Shown here: positions 25,915 through 33,913 of the stretch, in pieces
Layout: every line of letters starts with the position of its first letter
Position numbering within the stretch: position 1 is the first letter of the stretch
Source: Verrucomicrobiota bacterium
Lineage (GTDB): Bacteria; Verrucomicrobiota; Verrucomicrobiia; Limisphaerales; UBA9464
Assembly (NCBI GenBank): GCA_016871615.1
Contig: VHCX01000001.1
Span: 1 to 64,000, forward strand
Direction: 5' to 3'
Length of the DNA: 64,000 bases
The notes under the pieces: model-generated
Database searches by the model: none
Told to the model about the DNA's origin: nothing
What the model saw: the letters and a program-made list of their open reading frames with translations, nothing else
Position numbers and translations under genes: made by a program

Positions 25915-26798
25915 TCGATGAGGCGCAGCCCGGCCTCGATGCCGATACGAGCGGCTTCCTGGGCTTCACCGATCCGTCCTGGAACGCGCAGTTCGGGATG
26001 CCGTCCGCTGAACCAACCGGGCCAGAAGCCCGTCCGAAGGCTGACCTCCACCCCGGGCAAGCTCGCCGCAATCCAAGCCGCGACCGGGCGCCAGCAGCAG
26101 TCCAAGTGTCCCGGCATGAGCAGGTGACGCACGATGAGCCGGGTGCTCCGGGCCGCCTGGATCAGGTTGGGGTGCACGCGGGCGCAATAGCCATCCACCC
26201 GGGCGATGCGGCGGGCGCAGTCGTCGTTGCCGAACTTGAGATCGGCTACCCAGCAGTCGAAGACCCCGTCCAGCAGCGCATGGGACTCCGGGGTGCCGTG
26301 GGCGTTGGTTTTCCACACCAACGGCAACCCGTCCGGCAGCGCGGCCACCAGATCCAAGACCGAGGCCAGGTGGATCGTCGGCTCGCCCCCGAGGATCATC
26401 AGGCTGCGCACCGCGCCGGATTCCCAAGCCCGACCGATGCGCGCCACCAGGGCTTCCTTCCCGGGACCGGCGGCAACGGAACCCGCCGACGCGTCCCAAC
26501 TCTCGCGCCCGGTGTTGCAGAAATCGCACCGGAGATCACACCCGCTGAAGGCCACCGCGAACACCGGGCACAGGTCGGATTCATCGCCCACCTCGACGCG
26601 TGCGCTGAAGAGGCGACCCTCGGGACCGGCGTGGCAAGGTCCTCGTTGGCCGGCCAACCGATCGACCCCGCAGCGATGGGAGCACCACAGGCAATGGCTC
26701 AACTGCCTCCGAGCCATCCCGGCCCGATGGGCCGCCAAAGCCGCCCGGGAACCCTTCGCCTGGGACGCGATTGGCGTCAAAAGAGTCGCCTCCACCAA
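25911..26798 (-). CDS. Radical SAM protein, PflX-like (COG1313 type)
   Basis: A 295-residue iron-sulfur enzyme. The radical SAM cluster motif is FSGCDLRCDFCNT (C87, C91, C94). An N-terminal cysteine set (CLWCSHRCGVDRLAGQRGPC; C36, C39, C43, C55) resembles the auxiliary motif of PflX/pyruvate-formate-lyase-activase-like proteins. GGEPTIH is the expected glycine-rich SAM-binding segment. No glycyl-radical enzyme is nearby, so its target is unknown and could be a protein of this cluster. The TTG start used here overlaps the preceding small gene by 22 bp; an in-frame GTG (next codon) or the ATG at MARRQLSH (27 codons in) are alternatives. Confidence 0.85.
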   Translation of the reverse strand: MVEATLLTPIASQAKGSRAALAAHRAGMARRQLSHCLWCSHRCGVDRLAGQRGPCHAGPEGRLFSARVEVGDESDLCPVFAVAFSGCDLRCDFCNTGRESWDASAGSVAAGPGKEALVARIGRAWESGAVRSLMILGGEPTIHLASVLDLVAALPDGLPLVWKTNAHGTPESHALLDGVFDCWVADLKFGNDDCARRIARVDGYCARVHPNLIQAARSTRLIVRHLLMPGHLDCCWRPVAAWIAASLPGVEVSLRTGFWPGWFSGRHPELRVPGRIGEAQEAARIGIEAGLRLIE

Positions 26799-27025
26799 GG
26801 TTTCGAGCCGACCTCCCGCGGCGAGATCGCCCCATGGGTCTGAGCCAGGCTGGCGACCACGCGCGAGCGGAGAGGCTCAGGCACGGATGTTTGCGAGCGA
26901 TCCCAGGCGATCAGCGCCTCGGGACTCTCGAAATCGCGAAGGCCCTCGACCTGCTGGCCCTGTCGCTGCTCGACCTCGAGGTCTTGTCGCCGGGTCTGCT
27001 GGAGTCGGGTGGACGGGGGATTCAT
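26777..27025 (-). CDS. Small protein following the ECF sigma factor
   Basis: An 82-residue charged protein with no signal peptide. Its central segment (FESPEALIAWDRSQTSVPEP followed by a short helix) and tryptophan-rich end (KPWWRRLF) look like a defined protein rather than a chance frame. It starts 11 bp after the sigma factor stop and overlaps the radical SAM start region. Position suggests a regulatory partner of the sigma factor, but it has no recognisable anti-sigma (zinc-finger) motif or membrane segment. Confidence 0.6.
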   Translation of the reverse strand: MNPPSTRLQQTRRQDLEVEQRQGQQVEGLRDFESPEALIAWDRSQTSVPEPLRSRVVASLAQTHGAISPREVGSKPWWRRLF

Positions 27026-27036
27026 GGCTTCAAGGT

Positions 27037-27690
27037 TCAGGCGGTCTTGGCGAAGGCCGTCGAGAAGGCCTTGCGGGCCCGATGCAGTTTGCCCCGGACG
27101 GCATCGGGGGTCTGCTGGGTGATTTCACCCACCTGCTCGTAGCTGAGGTCTTGGTCGGCCACCAGGAGCAGCAGGCAACGGTATTCGTCGGGCAACCGGT
27201 CGAGGGCGTTTTGGATCCGCTGCCCCAATTCCTTGGTCTCCAGCGCCCGAAGAGGATCGCGACCTGCGGAAGGTTCCGCCTCCAGCACGGACGCATCGTC
27301 GGCCAGGTGGATGTTCCGGGCCGACCATCGCTGACGGAGGTTGGTGCAGTGGTGGAGGGTGATCCGGTAGAGCCACGTGCGCACCTCGGATTCGCCCCGG
27401 AAGTCCCGGAAACTCCGGAAGGCCTTCACGAACACATCATGGGCGGCATCCTCGGCCTGGGCCGGGTCGCCCAGAAACCGGAGCGCCAAGTAATACACCG
27501 GCTGAGCATGCGCCGCATAGATGGCCTCGAACTCCGCAGTGAATCCGCCCTCTTGGCCTTGGGAACCCGCCTGCTCATGGACCTTCCCCTGCTCCACGCA
27601 GGCGATCTCCATGGGCTCGGGCGCGATCATCACTCCTTTGGACAGGGCCACCACGCAAGTGTCACGCGGGAAAACGCACTCTACCCCCAT
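27037..27690 (-). CDS. ECF-type RNA polymerase sigma factor
   Basis: A 217-residue sigma-70 family protein of the extracytoplasmic-function group. Sigma region 2 spans about residues 52-120 (FLGDPAQAEDAAHDVFVKAF, TWLYRITLHHC). Region 4 is near the C-terminus (RLPDEYRCLLLL, LSYEQVGEITQQTPDAVRGK), the usual helix-turn-helix for -35 recognition. The first ~45 residues are not conserved, so the start could be the later in-frame ATG at MIAPEPME. It heads the 20.4-27.7 kb cluster and is divergent from hisA, so it may activate its own operon. Confidence 0.9.
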   Translation of the reverse strand: MGVECVFPRDTCVVALSKGVMIAPEPMEIACVEQGKVHEQAGSQGQEGGFTAEFEAIYAAHAQPVYYLALRFLGDPAQAEDAAHDVFVKAFRSFRDFRGESEVRTWLYRITLHHCTNLRQRWSARNIHLADDASVLEAEPSAGRDPLRALETKELGQRIQNALDRLPDEYRCLLLLVADQDLSYEQVGEITQQTPDAVRGKLHRARKAFSTAFAKTA

Positions 27691-27796
27691 GGCTTCAGCC
27701 CCTTGAAACCCTTGAGACTGCGTCCCGACGTGCCTCGGACGCCCCGCTCGCCCAGCGCCTTCCCTCCGGAACGGTTGACCCCTAAGGTTCGCCCCT

Positions 27797-28567
27797 GTGT
27801 TTCGGCCGTGCATCGATTTGCGCCATGGGAAGGTGGTCCAGATCGTCGGGGGGACCCTCGACGACGCGGGCGCTTCCACGCTCACCCGCTTCCAATCGGA
27901 TCGCCCGCCCTCCTGGTACGCCGAGCTCTACCGGAAGGACGGCCTGACCGGGGGCCATGTGATCGCCCTGGGGCCGGGCAATGAGGCCGCGGCGCGTGAT
28001 GCGCTGGGGGCCTGGCCGGGCGGCCTCCAATATGGCGGCGGCGTGAACCTCAACAATGCCGCGGCCTGGCTCGAAGCCGGGGCCTCGCAGGTGATCGTCA
28101 CCTCCTGGGTGTTCCGCGACGGGCTTCTCGATCGGCAACGCCTCGCCGACCTCGTCCAGCGTGTGGGCAAAGAACGTCTGGTGCTGGACCTGAGCTGCCG
28201 CAAGCGCGACGGCCGGTACTGGGTGGTCACCGACCGTTGGCAGCGCTTCACCTCGCTGGAGGTCGATGAGGCCGTCTGCCACGACCTAGCCGGGTCCTGC
28301 TCCGAGTTCCTGATCCATGCCGTGGATGTCGAGGGGCTGTGCCGGGGCATTGATCTTGGGCTGGTCGAATCGCTCGCGCGCTGGTGCCCCATCCCAGCGA
28401 CCTACGCCGGCGGCGCCCGTTCGATCGACGACCTCAAGACCGTGCAACGCGTGGGCGGCGGTCGCATCCACCTGACCATCGGATCGGCCCTGGACCTCTT
28501 CGGTGGATCCGACGTCCGCTACGCCGACTGCGTCGAATTCAACCGATCCTGCCCCCTTCCCCGCTGA
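27797..28567 (+). CDS. hisA: Phosphoribosylformimino-5-aminoimidazole carboxamide ribotide isomerase, eukaryotic type
   Basis: Histidine biosynthesis step four, an Amadori rearrangement. The 256-residue TIM barrel matches the eukaryote-type (HIS6-like) HisA more than the usual bacterial form: it begins FRPCIDLRHGKVVQIVGG and contains GPGNEAAARDAL, LQYGGGVNL, LDLSCRKRDG and TYAGGARSIDDL. It starts with GTG. It stands apart from other his genes and runs 5 bp ahead of a glutaredoxin gene. This eukaryote-like form occurs sporadically in bacteria, so horizontal transfer or an old split are both possible. Confidence 0.9.
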   Translation: MFRPCIDLRHGKVVQIVGGTLDDAGASTLTRFQSDRPPSWYAELYRKDGLTGGHVIALGPGNEAAARDALGAWPGGLQYGGGVNLNNAAAWLEAGASQVIVTSWVFRDGLLDRQRLADLVQRVGKERLVLDLSCRKRDGRYWVVTDRWQRFTSLEVDEAVCHDLAGSCSEFLIHAVDVEGLCRGIDLGLVESLARWCPIPATYAGGARSIDDLKTVQRVGGGRIHLTIGSALDLFGGSDVRYADCVEFNRSCPLPR

Positions 28568-28572
28568 TCTCC

Positions 28573-28827
28573 ATGACCCCGAAGCACGTCCGCCTCTTCA
28601 TCAAGCCCGGTTGCCCCTGGTGCGACGAAGCCATCGAGTGGCTCGATGCCCGCAAGATCGGCTACGAAACCCTCGACGTGATCCGCGATGCCGCCGCACG
28701 GGCCGAGATGCGGGACCTTACCGGCCAGACCCGGGCGCCCTCGATCGAGTGGGACGGCCATGTGCTGGCCGACTTCGGCGCCGACGAGCTCGAGGCCTGG
28801 GTGGCCCGGTTGGGATACGCGGTCTAA
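28573..28827 (+). CDS. Glutaredoxin
   Basis: An 84-residue thioredoxin-fold dithiol oxidoreductase. The redox site is CPWC (residues ~14-17 in IKPGCPWCDEA), followed by the family's APSIEWDGHVLADFG, where the cis-proline contributes to glutathione binding. It lies 5 bp after hisA, so the two are co-transcribed. A hairpin directly after its stop probably ends the transcript. Confidence 0.9.
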   Translation: MTPKHVRLFIKPGCPWCDEAIEWLDARKIGYETLDVIRDAAARAEMRDLTGQTRAPSIEWDGHVLADFGADELEAWVARLGYAV

Positions 28828-28828
28828 G

Positions 28829-28850
28829 AGCCTGTCCGCAGACAGGCTTT
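28829..28850 (+). terminator. Intrinsic terminator-like hairpin after the glutaredoxin gene
   Basis: AGCCTGTC, a four-base loop (cgca) and GACAGGCT form a perfect 8-bp stem that starts 2 bp after the stop codon. It is followed only by TT before an A-run, so the U-tract is weak. It lies between converging genes. Confidence 0.6.
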
Positions 28851-28888
28851 AAACCGATCGAAGGACGGCCGATGGACCACAGGTCTCC

Positions 28889-31800
28889 CTACGGATTGGC
28901 CGCGCCTGGAGATCCGCCGAGCCGGCTCGAGGCCTTCCAGGCGGCCGGTTGGTCGGAATAGGCACCAGGGCTCTTCAACTCCAAGGTGGATCCGTGCCCG
29001 TCGGCATCCACCGGCCACGGGGCCGAATCCTCGTAAGCCAGGCGCAGCACCAGGGATCCGTCGGCCGAGTGGATGCGCAGCGTGTCGCCGCCATTGCCCA
29101 GACCGAACCCGAACTCGCCCAGCGGCACCGGCCCCGCCGGGAACGCCCGCTGGAACCGCAAGGTGTCCTGGCACAGCACGGCGTACCCGCCGGCCGGAAT
29201 CCCTCCGCCCGGGATCACGGCGACATGGTCGTCGGTCACATCGCGCAGGATCCATCCGGTGAGGTCCACCGCCTCGGGACCCGGATTGTGCACCTCGAAC
29301 CAATCCCCGGAATCGGCCTCGGCCGACGGATGGTATTGGATCTCGGTGAGGATCACGGGCGGCCGAGCCGGCGGCACCGGCGAGTAGGCCTCCAGGCGCG
29401 CGGTCAGCGTGTTGGTCCCGATGGGCGGCTGGAACGACCAACGGCCCCCGGCCGTGTCGATGCCCCAACCACTCCAGCCCACCATGCGGAATCCCGGCTT
29501 GGGAACGACCGTGGCCACGACCGGCACATCCCGGAAGAAGGTGCCCATCCAGGGCGGCGGCGCGGACTCGGTGCGATTGAGCCGCACCTGCCCCGCCCCG
29601 GCCGGCGACACCACCGCCTGCAACTGGGCCAAGCCCGACTTCAGGCCGAAGTGGGCAAGGCAGTCCTGCCGCAGCTTGGCCGGGCGCCTTCGGGCGAAGT
29701 CGCCCAGCGAATCGATGTTCTTCTCCCAGGTCGCCTGGGTGAAGGGATCATACTCCGCCTGGTAGGGCTTGCCATACCCCCGTTTCTGCAACTCGGCGAA
29801 GCTCCAGCGCTGGAGGTGGCGGGGGATCTCGGGCCGGATCACCGCGGCCATGGAGCGGATCGTCGCCTCCACCCGCTCCTCGCGGAATGGCCCGTTCAGG
29901 AGGTCCGCACAGCGCTGGAGGAAGCGGGTTCGCACCTCCGGGTTGGCCAACAACCGACGCAGCATCAGGGTGCGTCCCCCCTCGTTGGGCCAACCGGTGC
30001 CGGTGCCGGTGCCGGCGGTCAGGAAGGCGAACATGTTGTCGTAGGACGCGTAGTCGCGGGCCATGGCCGGCACGTACACGTCGGGACGCCACAGGTGGAA
30101 CCCATAGTCCTGGTCGTACACGATCCACCGGAATTTCCCGTTGGGCACCCGGGGCCGCCAGCACTTGATGTTGCCGATGTCGAAGTTCTGGAAGTAGGCG
30201 ACCGACGCCTGGTAGCCGAGGAAGTTGTCCAGGTCCAGATACCGGTCGACCAACGTCTGCAGATTCGTGGCGACCGAAAGGTCCCTCGACGCCATGAATG
30301 AGCGCATCGCCGTGTAGGTCTGGCTGTCGCCGGCGATCACCGTGCCGTAGCCCTCGATCAGGTCGAGTCCGCCGCGGGGCACCTGATGGTTACCGATCAC
30401 GTGGTGCTCGTTGAGCTTCTCCCGCAGGTTGTGGATGCCCCAGTAGTCGCCGTTGAGGTACACGACCGTCGGCCGGTAGGCCTGCGTGTCGAGGCCGGTG
30501 TCGGCGATGAGCCGCTGCATCATCGCGTCACGCATCAGCGTGAACTGGCCGTTCACGAAGTAGCTGCCGTACGTGGTCACCGGCCCGAACTGGGTGATGG
30601 GCGAGCGCACCGCCGTCTGGTGGGTGCTCTGGTTGTCGTTGCCCGAGTTACGCAGCACCAGCGCCTCGAACTGGTCCATGGGACGGTCCGGGAAGAAGCG
30701 GTAGGCGAGGTTGCCGTCGCCGTACTTGGCGCGCGCCGACAGCGCGTAGGACTTCTGGGGGTACCCCCGCGAACCCCAGCCGCCATAGACCGACAGGCCG
30801 ACCTTCTGCCGGACCTTCGACTGGCGGTCGGCCTCGAAGAACTCGAAAACCACCTCGATCTCGCGGTCCTTCCAGGCATTGGACCCGGAGTACGGATAAT
30901 TTTGCAGCACCTGCCCGCTGGCGTTGAGAACGCTGGTGCCCATGCCGATGAGGTAGCCGTTCTTGAAGTCGAAGTTCGAGGCAGCCGCCGCCAGCGAGAT
31001 GACCGGCAGGTCGTGGGTGACGCCGAAGAAATAGCTGCGCATCGATTCCGCGCTGGAGCGCGCCTCGAGGTAGGCCTTGGCCCGGACCACCTGCGAACGC
31101 TGGATCCGCAAGGGTCCCGACCACGCCGGAGACACCACCGTGACCGGGTCCCCATTGGTCGTGTAGCGGATCAGGGCGTTGGTCGGCGAAGCCCGCAGTT
31201 CCAGCAACACCTCGGCACCCGCCGCATGGAACCCCGAATCGACCGAGAACGCCGGCGGCGGCAGGGGCGGCCCCACCGAGACGGCACCATTGGCCGCCCC
31301 CGGCGTGGCCTGCGACTTCGAGTACACGACCCATTCCCCGGTCTCGGGGTTGGGCGGACGACCGAGCGACTCGTTGGGCCCCAGTCGCGGGATGGCCACC
31401 TCGTCGACACGGCGACCTTCCGCATCACTGAGGGTCAGGGTCTCGCCGGCGGCATCGAGGCGGAAGTCGGTGTGCAGCTCGGAGCCGGGCCCAACGCGAT
31501 CCAGGCCCGAGGCGTACACCAGAATCGACTGCCCGGGCTGGATCCACCCTTCCGGGAACCGCCATCGGCCCGGCCTCAGCGGGTCATCGGACAGGGCGAA
31601 GCCGGTCAGGTCCACGGCCTGATCCTGCGGGTTGGTGATCTCGACCCAGTCCCAGAAGGCCCCGGAGGCGTCGGGGGCCACGCCAGCGTTGTCGCTCATC
31701 ACCTCGGTGATCCGGAGGCGGCCGGCGGCGGAACCCTCGGCAAGCAACCGGTAGAACCGCGTCGAAGGCCCGGCCGGCTCCGAAATACGCACCCGAAACC

Positions 31801-32074
31801 GCCCGGGAACCACCTCCGAGACCAAGGCCGTGGGATCGAGCACCCACACCGGGGATCCGACCAACCGCTCGGCCACCTGGACGCGGTAGGCTTGAGGATC
31901 CTCGGGATCTGCCGACACCTCGAAGATCAACCCGCCGCCCACGGGGCGCTGGATCGAGTCGGGCAACACGAACGGAGGCCGCGGCACCTGTGCCTCAAGA
32001 CGGCCCCCGCCGGGCGGCACCAGCGCCACCCACGAGGCCACGAGGAGCAGGCCTCTGAGCCTCGGCCAGGTCAC
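28889..32074 (-). CDS. Secreted CotH-kinase/lamin-tail domain protein
   Basis: A 1061-residue exported protein starting with GTG and a signal peptide (residues 1-29, cleavage near LEA). Domains in order: a lamin-tail domain (~115-235, LRITEVMSDNAG, WVEITNP), a chitobiase/hexosaminidase C-terminal-like beta domain (~275-345, ALIRYTTNGDPV), a CotH-type domain (~350-700, GIHNLREKLNEH, IVYDQDYGFHLW), a spacer, and a second lamin-tail domain (~935-1045, VILTEIQYHPSAEADSGDWF). CotH proteins include protein kinases. In this lineage such proteins are large, secreted and of unknown substrate. Its GTG overlaps the preceding TPR gene stop (GTGA). Confidence 0.88.
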   Translation of the reverse strand: MTWPRLRGLLLVASWVALVPPGGGRLEAQVPRPPFVLPDSIQRPVGGGLIFEVSADPEDPQAYRVQVAERLVGSPVWVLDPTALVSEVVPGRFRVRISEPAGPSTRFYRLLAEGSAAGRLRITEVMSDNAGVAPDASGAFWDWVEITNPQDQAVDLTGFALSDDPLRPGRWRFPEGWIQPGQSILVYASGLDRVGPGSELHTDFRLDAAGETLTLSDAEGRRVDEVAIPRLGPNESLGRPPNPETGEWVVYSKSQATPGAANGAVSVGPPLPPPAFSVDSGFHAAGAEVLLELRASPTNALIRYTTNGDPVTVVSPAWSGPLRIQRSQVVRAKAYLEARSSAESMRSYFFGVTHDLPVISLAAAASNFDFKNGYLIGMGTSVLNASGQVLQNYPYSGSNAWKDREIEVVFEFFEADRQSKVRQKVGLSVYGGWGSRGYPQKSYALSARAKYGDGNLAYRFFPDRPMDQFEALVLRNSGNDNQSTHQTAVRSPITQFGPVTTYGSYFVNGQFTLMRDAMMQRLIADTGLDTQAYRPTVVYLNGDYWGIHNLREKLNEHHVIGNHQVPRGGLDLIEGYGTVIAGDSQTYTAMRSFMASRDLSVATNLQTLVDRYLDLDNFLGYQASVAYFQNFDIGNIKCWRPRVPNGKFRWIVYDQDYGFHLWRPDVYVPAMARDYASYDNMFAFLTAGTGTGTGWPNEGGRTLMLRRLLANPEVRTRFLQRCADLLNGPFREERVEATIRSMAAVIRPEIPRHLQRWSFAELQKRGYGKPYQAEYDPFTQATWEKNIDSLGDFARRRPAKLRQDCLAHFGLKSGLAQLQAVVSPAGAGQVRLNRTESAPPPWMGTFFRDVPVVATVVPKPGFRMVGWSGWGIDTAGGRWSFQPPIGTNTLTARLEAYSPVPPARPPVILTEIQYHPSAEADSGDWFEVHNPGPEAVDLTGWILRDVTDDHVAVIPGGGIPAGGYAVLCQDTLRFQRAFPAGPVPLGEFGFGLGNGGDTLRIHSADGSLVLRLAYEDSAPWPVDADGHGSTLELKSPGAYSDQPAAWKASSRLGGSPGAANP

Positions 32075-32844
32075 AGGCGGCTCTCCAGCTTGCGGGCCCG
32101 TCGGATCCAGACCGCATTGCGCGACTTCTCGAAGGCCGGCGAATGGTTCTGGTCGGCCAGCACCTCGTCGATCTCGGCCTGGGCCTCCTCGACCCGGCCC
32201 TTCGAGGCGAGCAGTTCGGCATACTGCACCCGCGCCCGGGGGTAGCTGTTGTGCTCCAGCACGCGCTTCCAGTTGAGCAGCGCGGCATCCACCTCGCCGA
32301 GGGCCGTCTGCGTCTCGGCCAGCGCCATGAGCGTGTCGCCGAAATCATGTCTGGGGTCCGCCGCCAGGACCTTCTCCAAGAGCGGCTTGGCCTCGGCCGC
32401 ACGGCCCTGCCTTAGAAGGCACTGGCCAAGGTGGCTCAGCGTGTCGTCGTCCTCCGGGTCTCGCTCCAGCGCCTTGCGGTAGCAGGCCTCCGCCTTGGCC
32501 AGTCGGCCGCGCGCGAAATACACGTCGCCGAGGTCGGAGTGGTCGCGGGCCTTGTCGAGGTGGTGGATGCGCGCCTCGAGTTCCTTGATCCGCCGGCGGT
32601 CGGCCGCACCCGGCAGCTCGAAGCCGCGAAGCCCGAAGCCGCCCGCAGCCGGCCCCTGCATCCGGTACACCATGAAGTAGTAGAAGAGCGCACTGAAGGC
32701 GCCGAAGAGAAAGATGAACACCGCCCAGATCCATTCCTCGCGGCGGATCGCGTCCACGAGCATCCAGATCTGGAAACCGACCAGCAGCAGCACCAGGGGG
32801 TTCCCCAGCGAGACCTGCATCAAGTCCTGAATCAAGCCGAACAT
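32071..32844 (-). CDS. Inner-membrane TPR protein
   Basis: A 257-residue protein with two membrane segments at the N-terminus (about residues 14-31 and 37-58) and a cytoplasmic or periplasmic region of four to five TPR units (e.g. DLGDVYFARGRLAKAEACYR, LGQCLLRQGRAAEAKPLL). It begins at MFGLIQDLMQ, just upstream of a non-coding stretch. The GTGA overlap with the CotH/lamin-tail gene suggests that it helps make, hold or export that protein; this is inference. Confidence 0.85.
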   Translation of the reverse strand: MFGLIQDLMQVSLGNPLVLLLVGFQIWMLVDAIRREEWIWAVFIFLFGAFSALFYYFMVYRMQGPAAGGFGLRGFELPGAADRRRIKELEARIHHLDKARDHSDLGDVYFARGRLAKAEACYRKALERDPEDDDTLSHLGQCLLRQGRAAEAKPLLEKVLAADPRHDFGDTLMALAETQTALGEVDAALLNWKRVLEHNSYPRARVQYAELLASKGRVEEAQAEIDEVLADQNHSPAFEKSRNAVWIRRARKLESRL

Positions 32845-32976
32845 CGGGCCAGATCCTAGGCGAAGCCGGGAAAATGGAAACCACGCGCAGTCAAAAAGCC
32901 GGAGGCCTTGGTCCGGAGGCTGGACCCATGGGCTAATCCATTGAGCCGAGTGGGGTTTTGCCGTTTCATCCCGGCC

Positions 32977-33882
32977 ATGACTTCCGCCGCCGTGGCCACC
33001 GTCCGCGTCCCGGGCACCACCGCCAACCTGGGCTCGGGCTTCGACACCCTGGGTTTGGCCGTCGCCTTCTACAATCGGGCGCGGGTCCAACGCCGGTCCG
33101 ACCGTCGCATCGAGATCACCTCGCCCATCGCCGAGGCCTCCCGGGCCGGCGCGCTGGCCATGCTCGAGGAGGCCGCCGGGGCCTTTTTCAAGAAGACCCG
33201 CCAGGCGCGATTTGGTGCCGACATCCACCTTTCAGGGGACGTTCCCATCGCGCGCGGCCTCGGCTCCAGCGTAACGGCGCGGCTCGGCTGCGTGGCCGGA
33301 CTCAATGCGCTCGCCGGCAGCCCGCTCGATCGCCAGGGCCTGCTGGAGGTCGTGGCCGCCCTCGAAGGTCACCCCGACAACGCCGCCCCGGCGGTCTTCG
33401 GCGGGTTCACGGCGGCGGGATTCGTCGGCGACGAGGTGCGATGCCTCAGGGTGCCGCTGCCCGGCCGGATCCGCCTGGTAACCCTCATCCCCGACTTCGA
33501 GGTCAGCACGCCCGAGGCCCGGAAGCGGGTGCCCCAGAGTTTCTCCAAGGCCGACACCATCCACATCCTGAACCGGGCGTCGCTGGTCACGGCCGCGTTC
33601 GCCACGAGGCGGCTGGCGGACCTTCGCGGCTGCTTCGACGACCGCATCCATCAGCCGTATCGGGCGCCGCTCATCCCGGGCATGGATGCGATCCTCGCGG
33701 CCGGCGTGAAGGCCGGAGCCGTCGGAGGCTGGCTCAGCGGCAGCGGCTCGACCCTGATGTGTCTGGCCCTCGACGAGGCCGAGGCGGTCGCCCGGGCGAT
33801 GCAGCGCAAAATGCCCCGGGCGGCGGTCCACGTCCTGAAGCCCGACAATGCAGGACTCAAGGTCGGCGTGAAGCAGGGTTGA
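32977..33882 (+). CDS. thrB: Homoserine kinase (GHMP family)
   Basis: Phosphorylates L-homoserine in threonine synthesis. The 301-residue GHMP kinase carries the N-terminal VPGTTANLGSGFDTLG motif, the ATP-binding PIARGLGSSV loop (about residues 90-99) and the C-terminal GGWLSGSGST motif. The ATG chosen gives a family-length N-terminus; the longer frame adds unsupported residues. It converges on the glutamine-synthetase-like gene. No other threonine gene is near. Confidence 0.92.
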   Translation: MTSAAVATVRVPGTTANLGSGFDTLGLAVAFYNRARVQRRSDRRIEITSPIAEASRAGALAMLEEAAGAFFKKTRQARFGADIHLSGDVPIARGLGSSVTARLGCVAGLNALAGSPLDRQGLLEVVAALEGHPDNAAPAVFGGFTAAGFVGDEVRCLRVPLPGRIRLVTLIPDFEVSTPEARKRVPQSFSKADTIHILNRASLVTAAFATRRLADLRGCFDDRIHQPYRAPLIPGMDAILAAGVKAGAVGGWLSGSGSTLMCLALDEAEAVARAMQRKMPRAAVHVLKPDNAGLKVGVKQG

Positions 33883-33913
33883 AGCGCGCCGGCGTCGCAA
33901 GGCCTCGCCGGGC

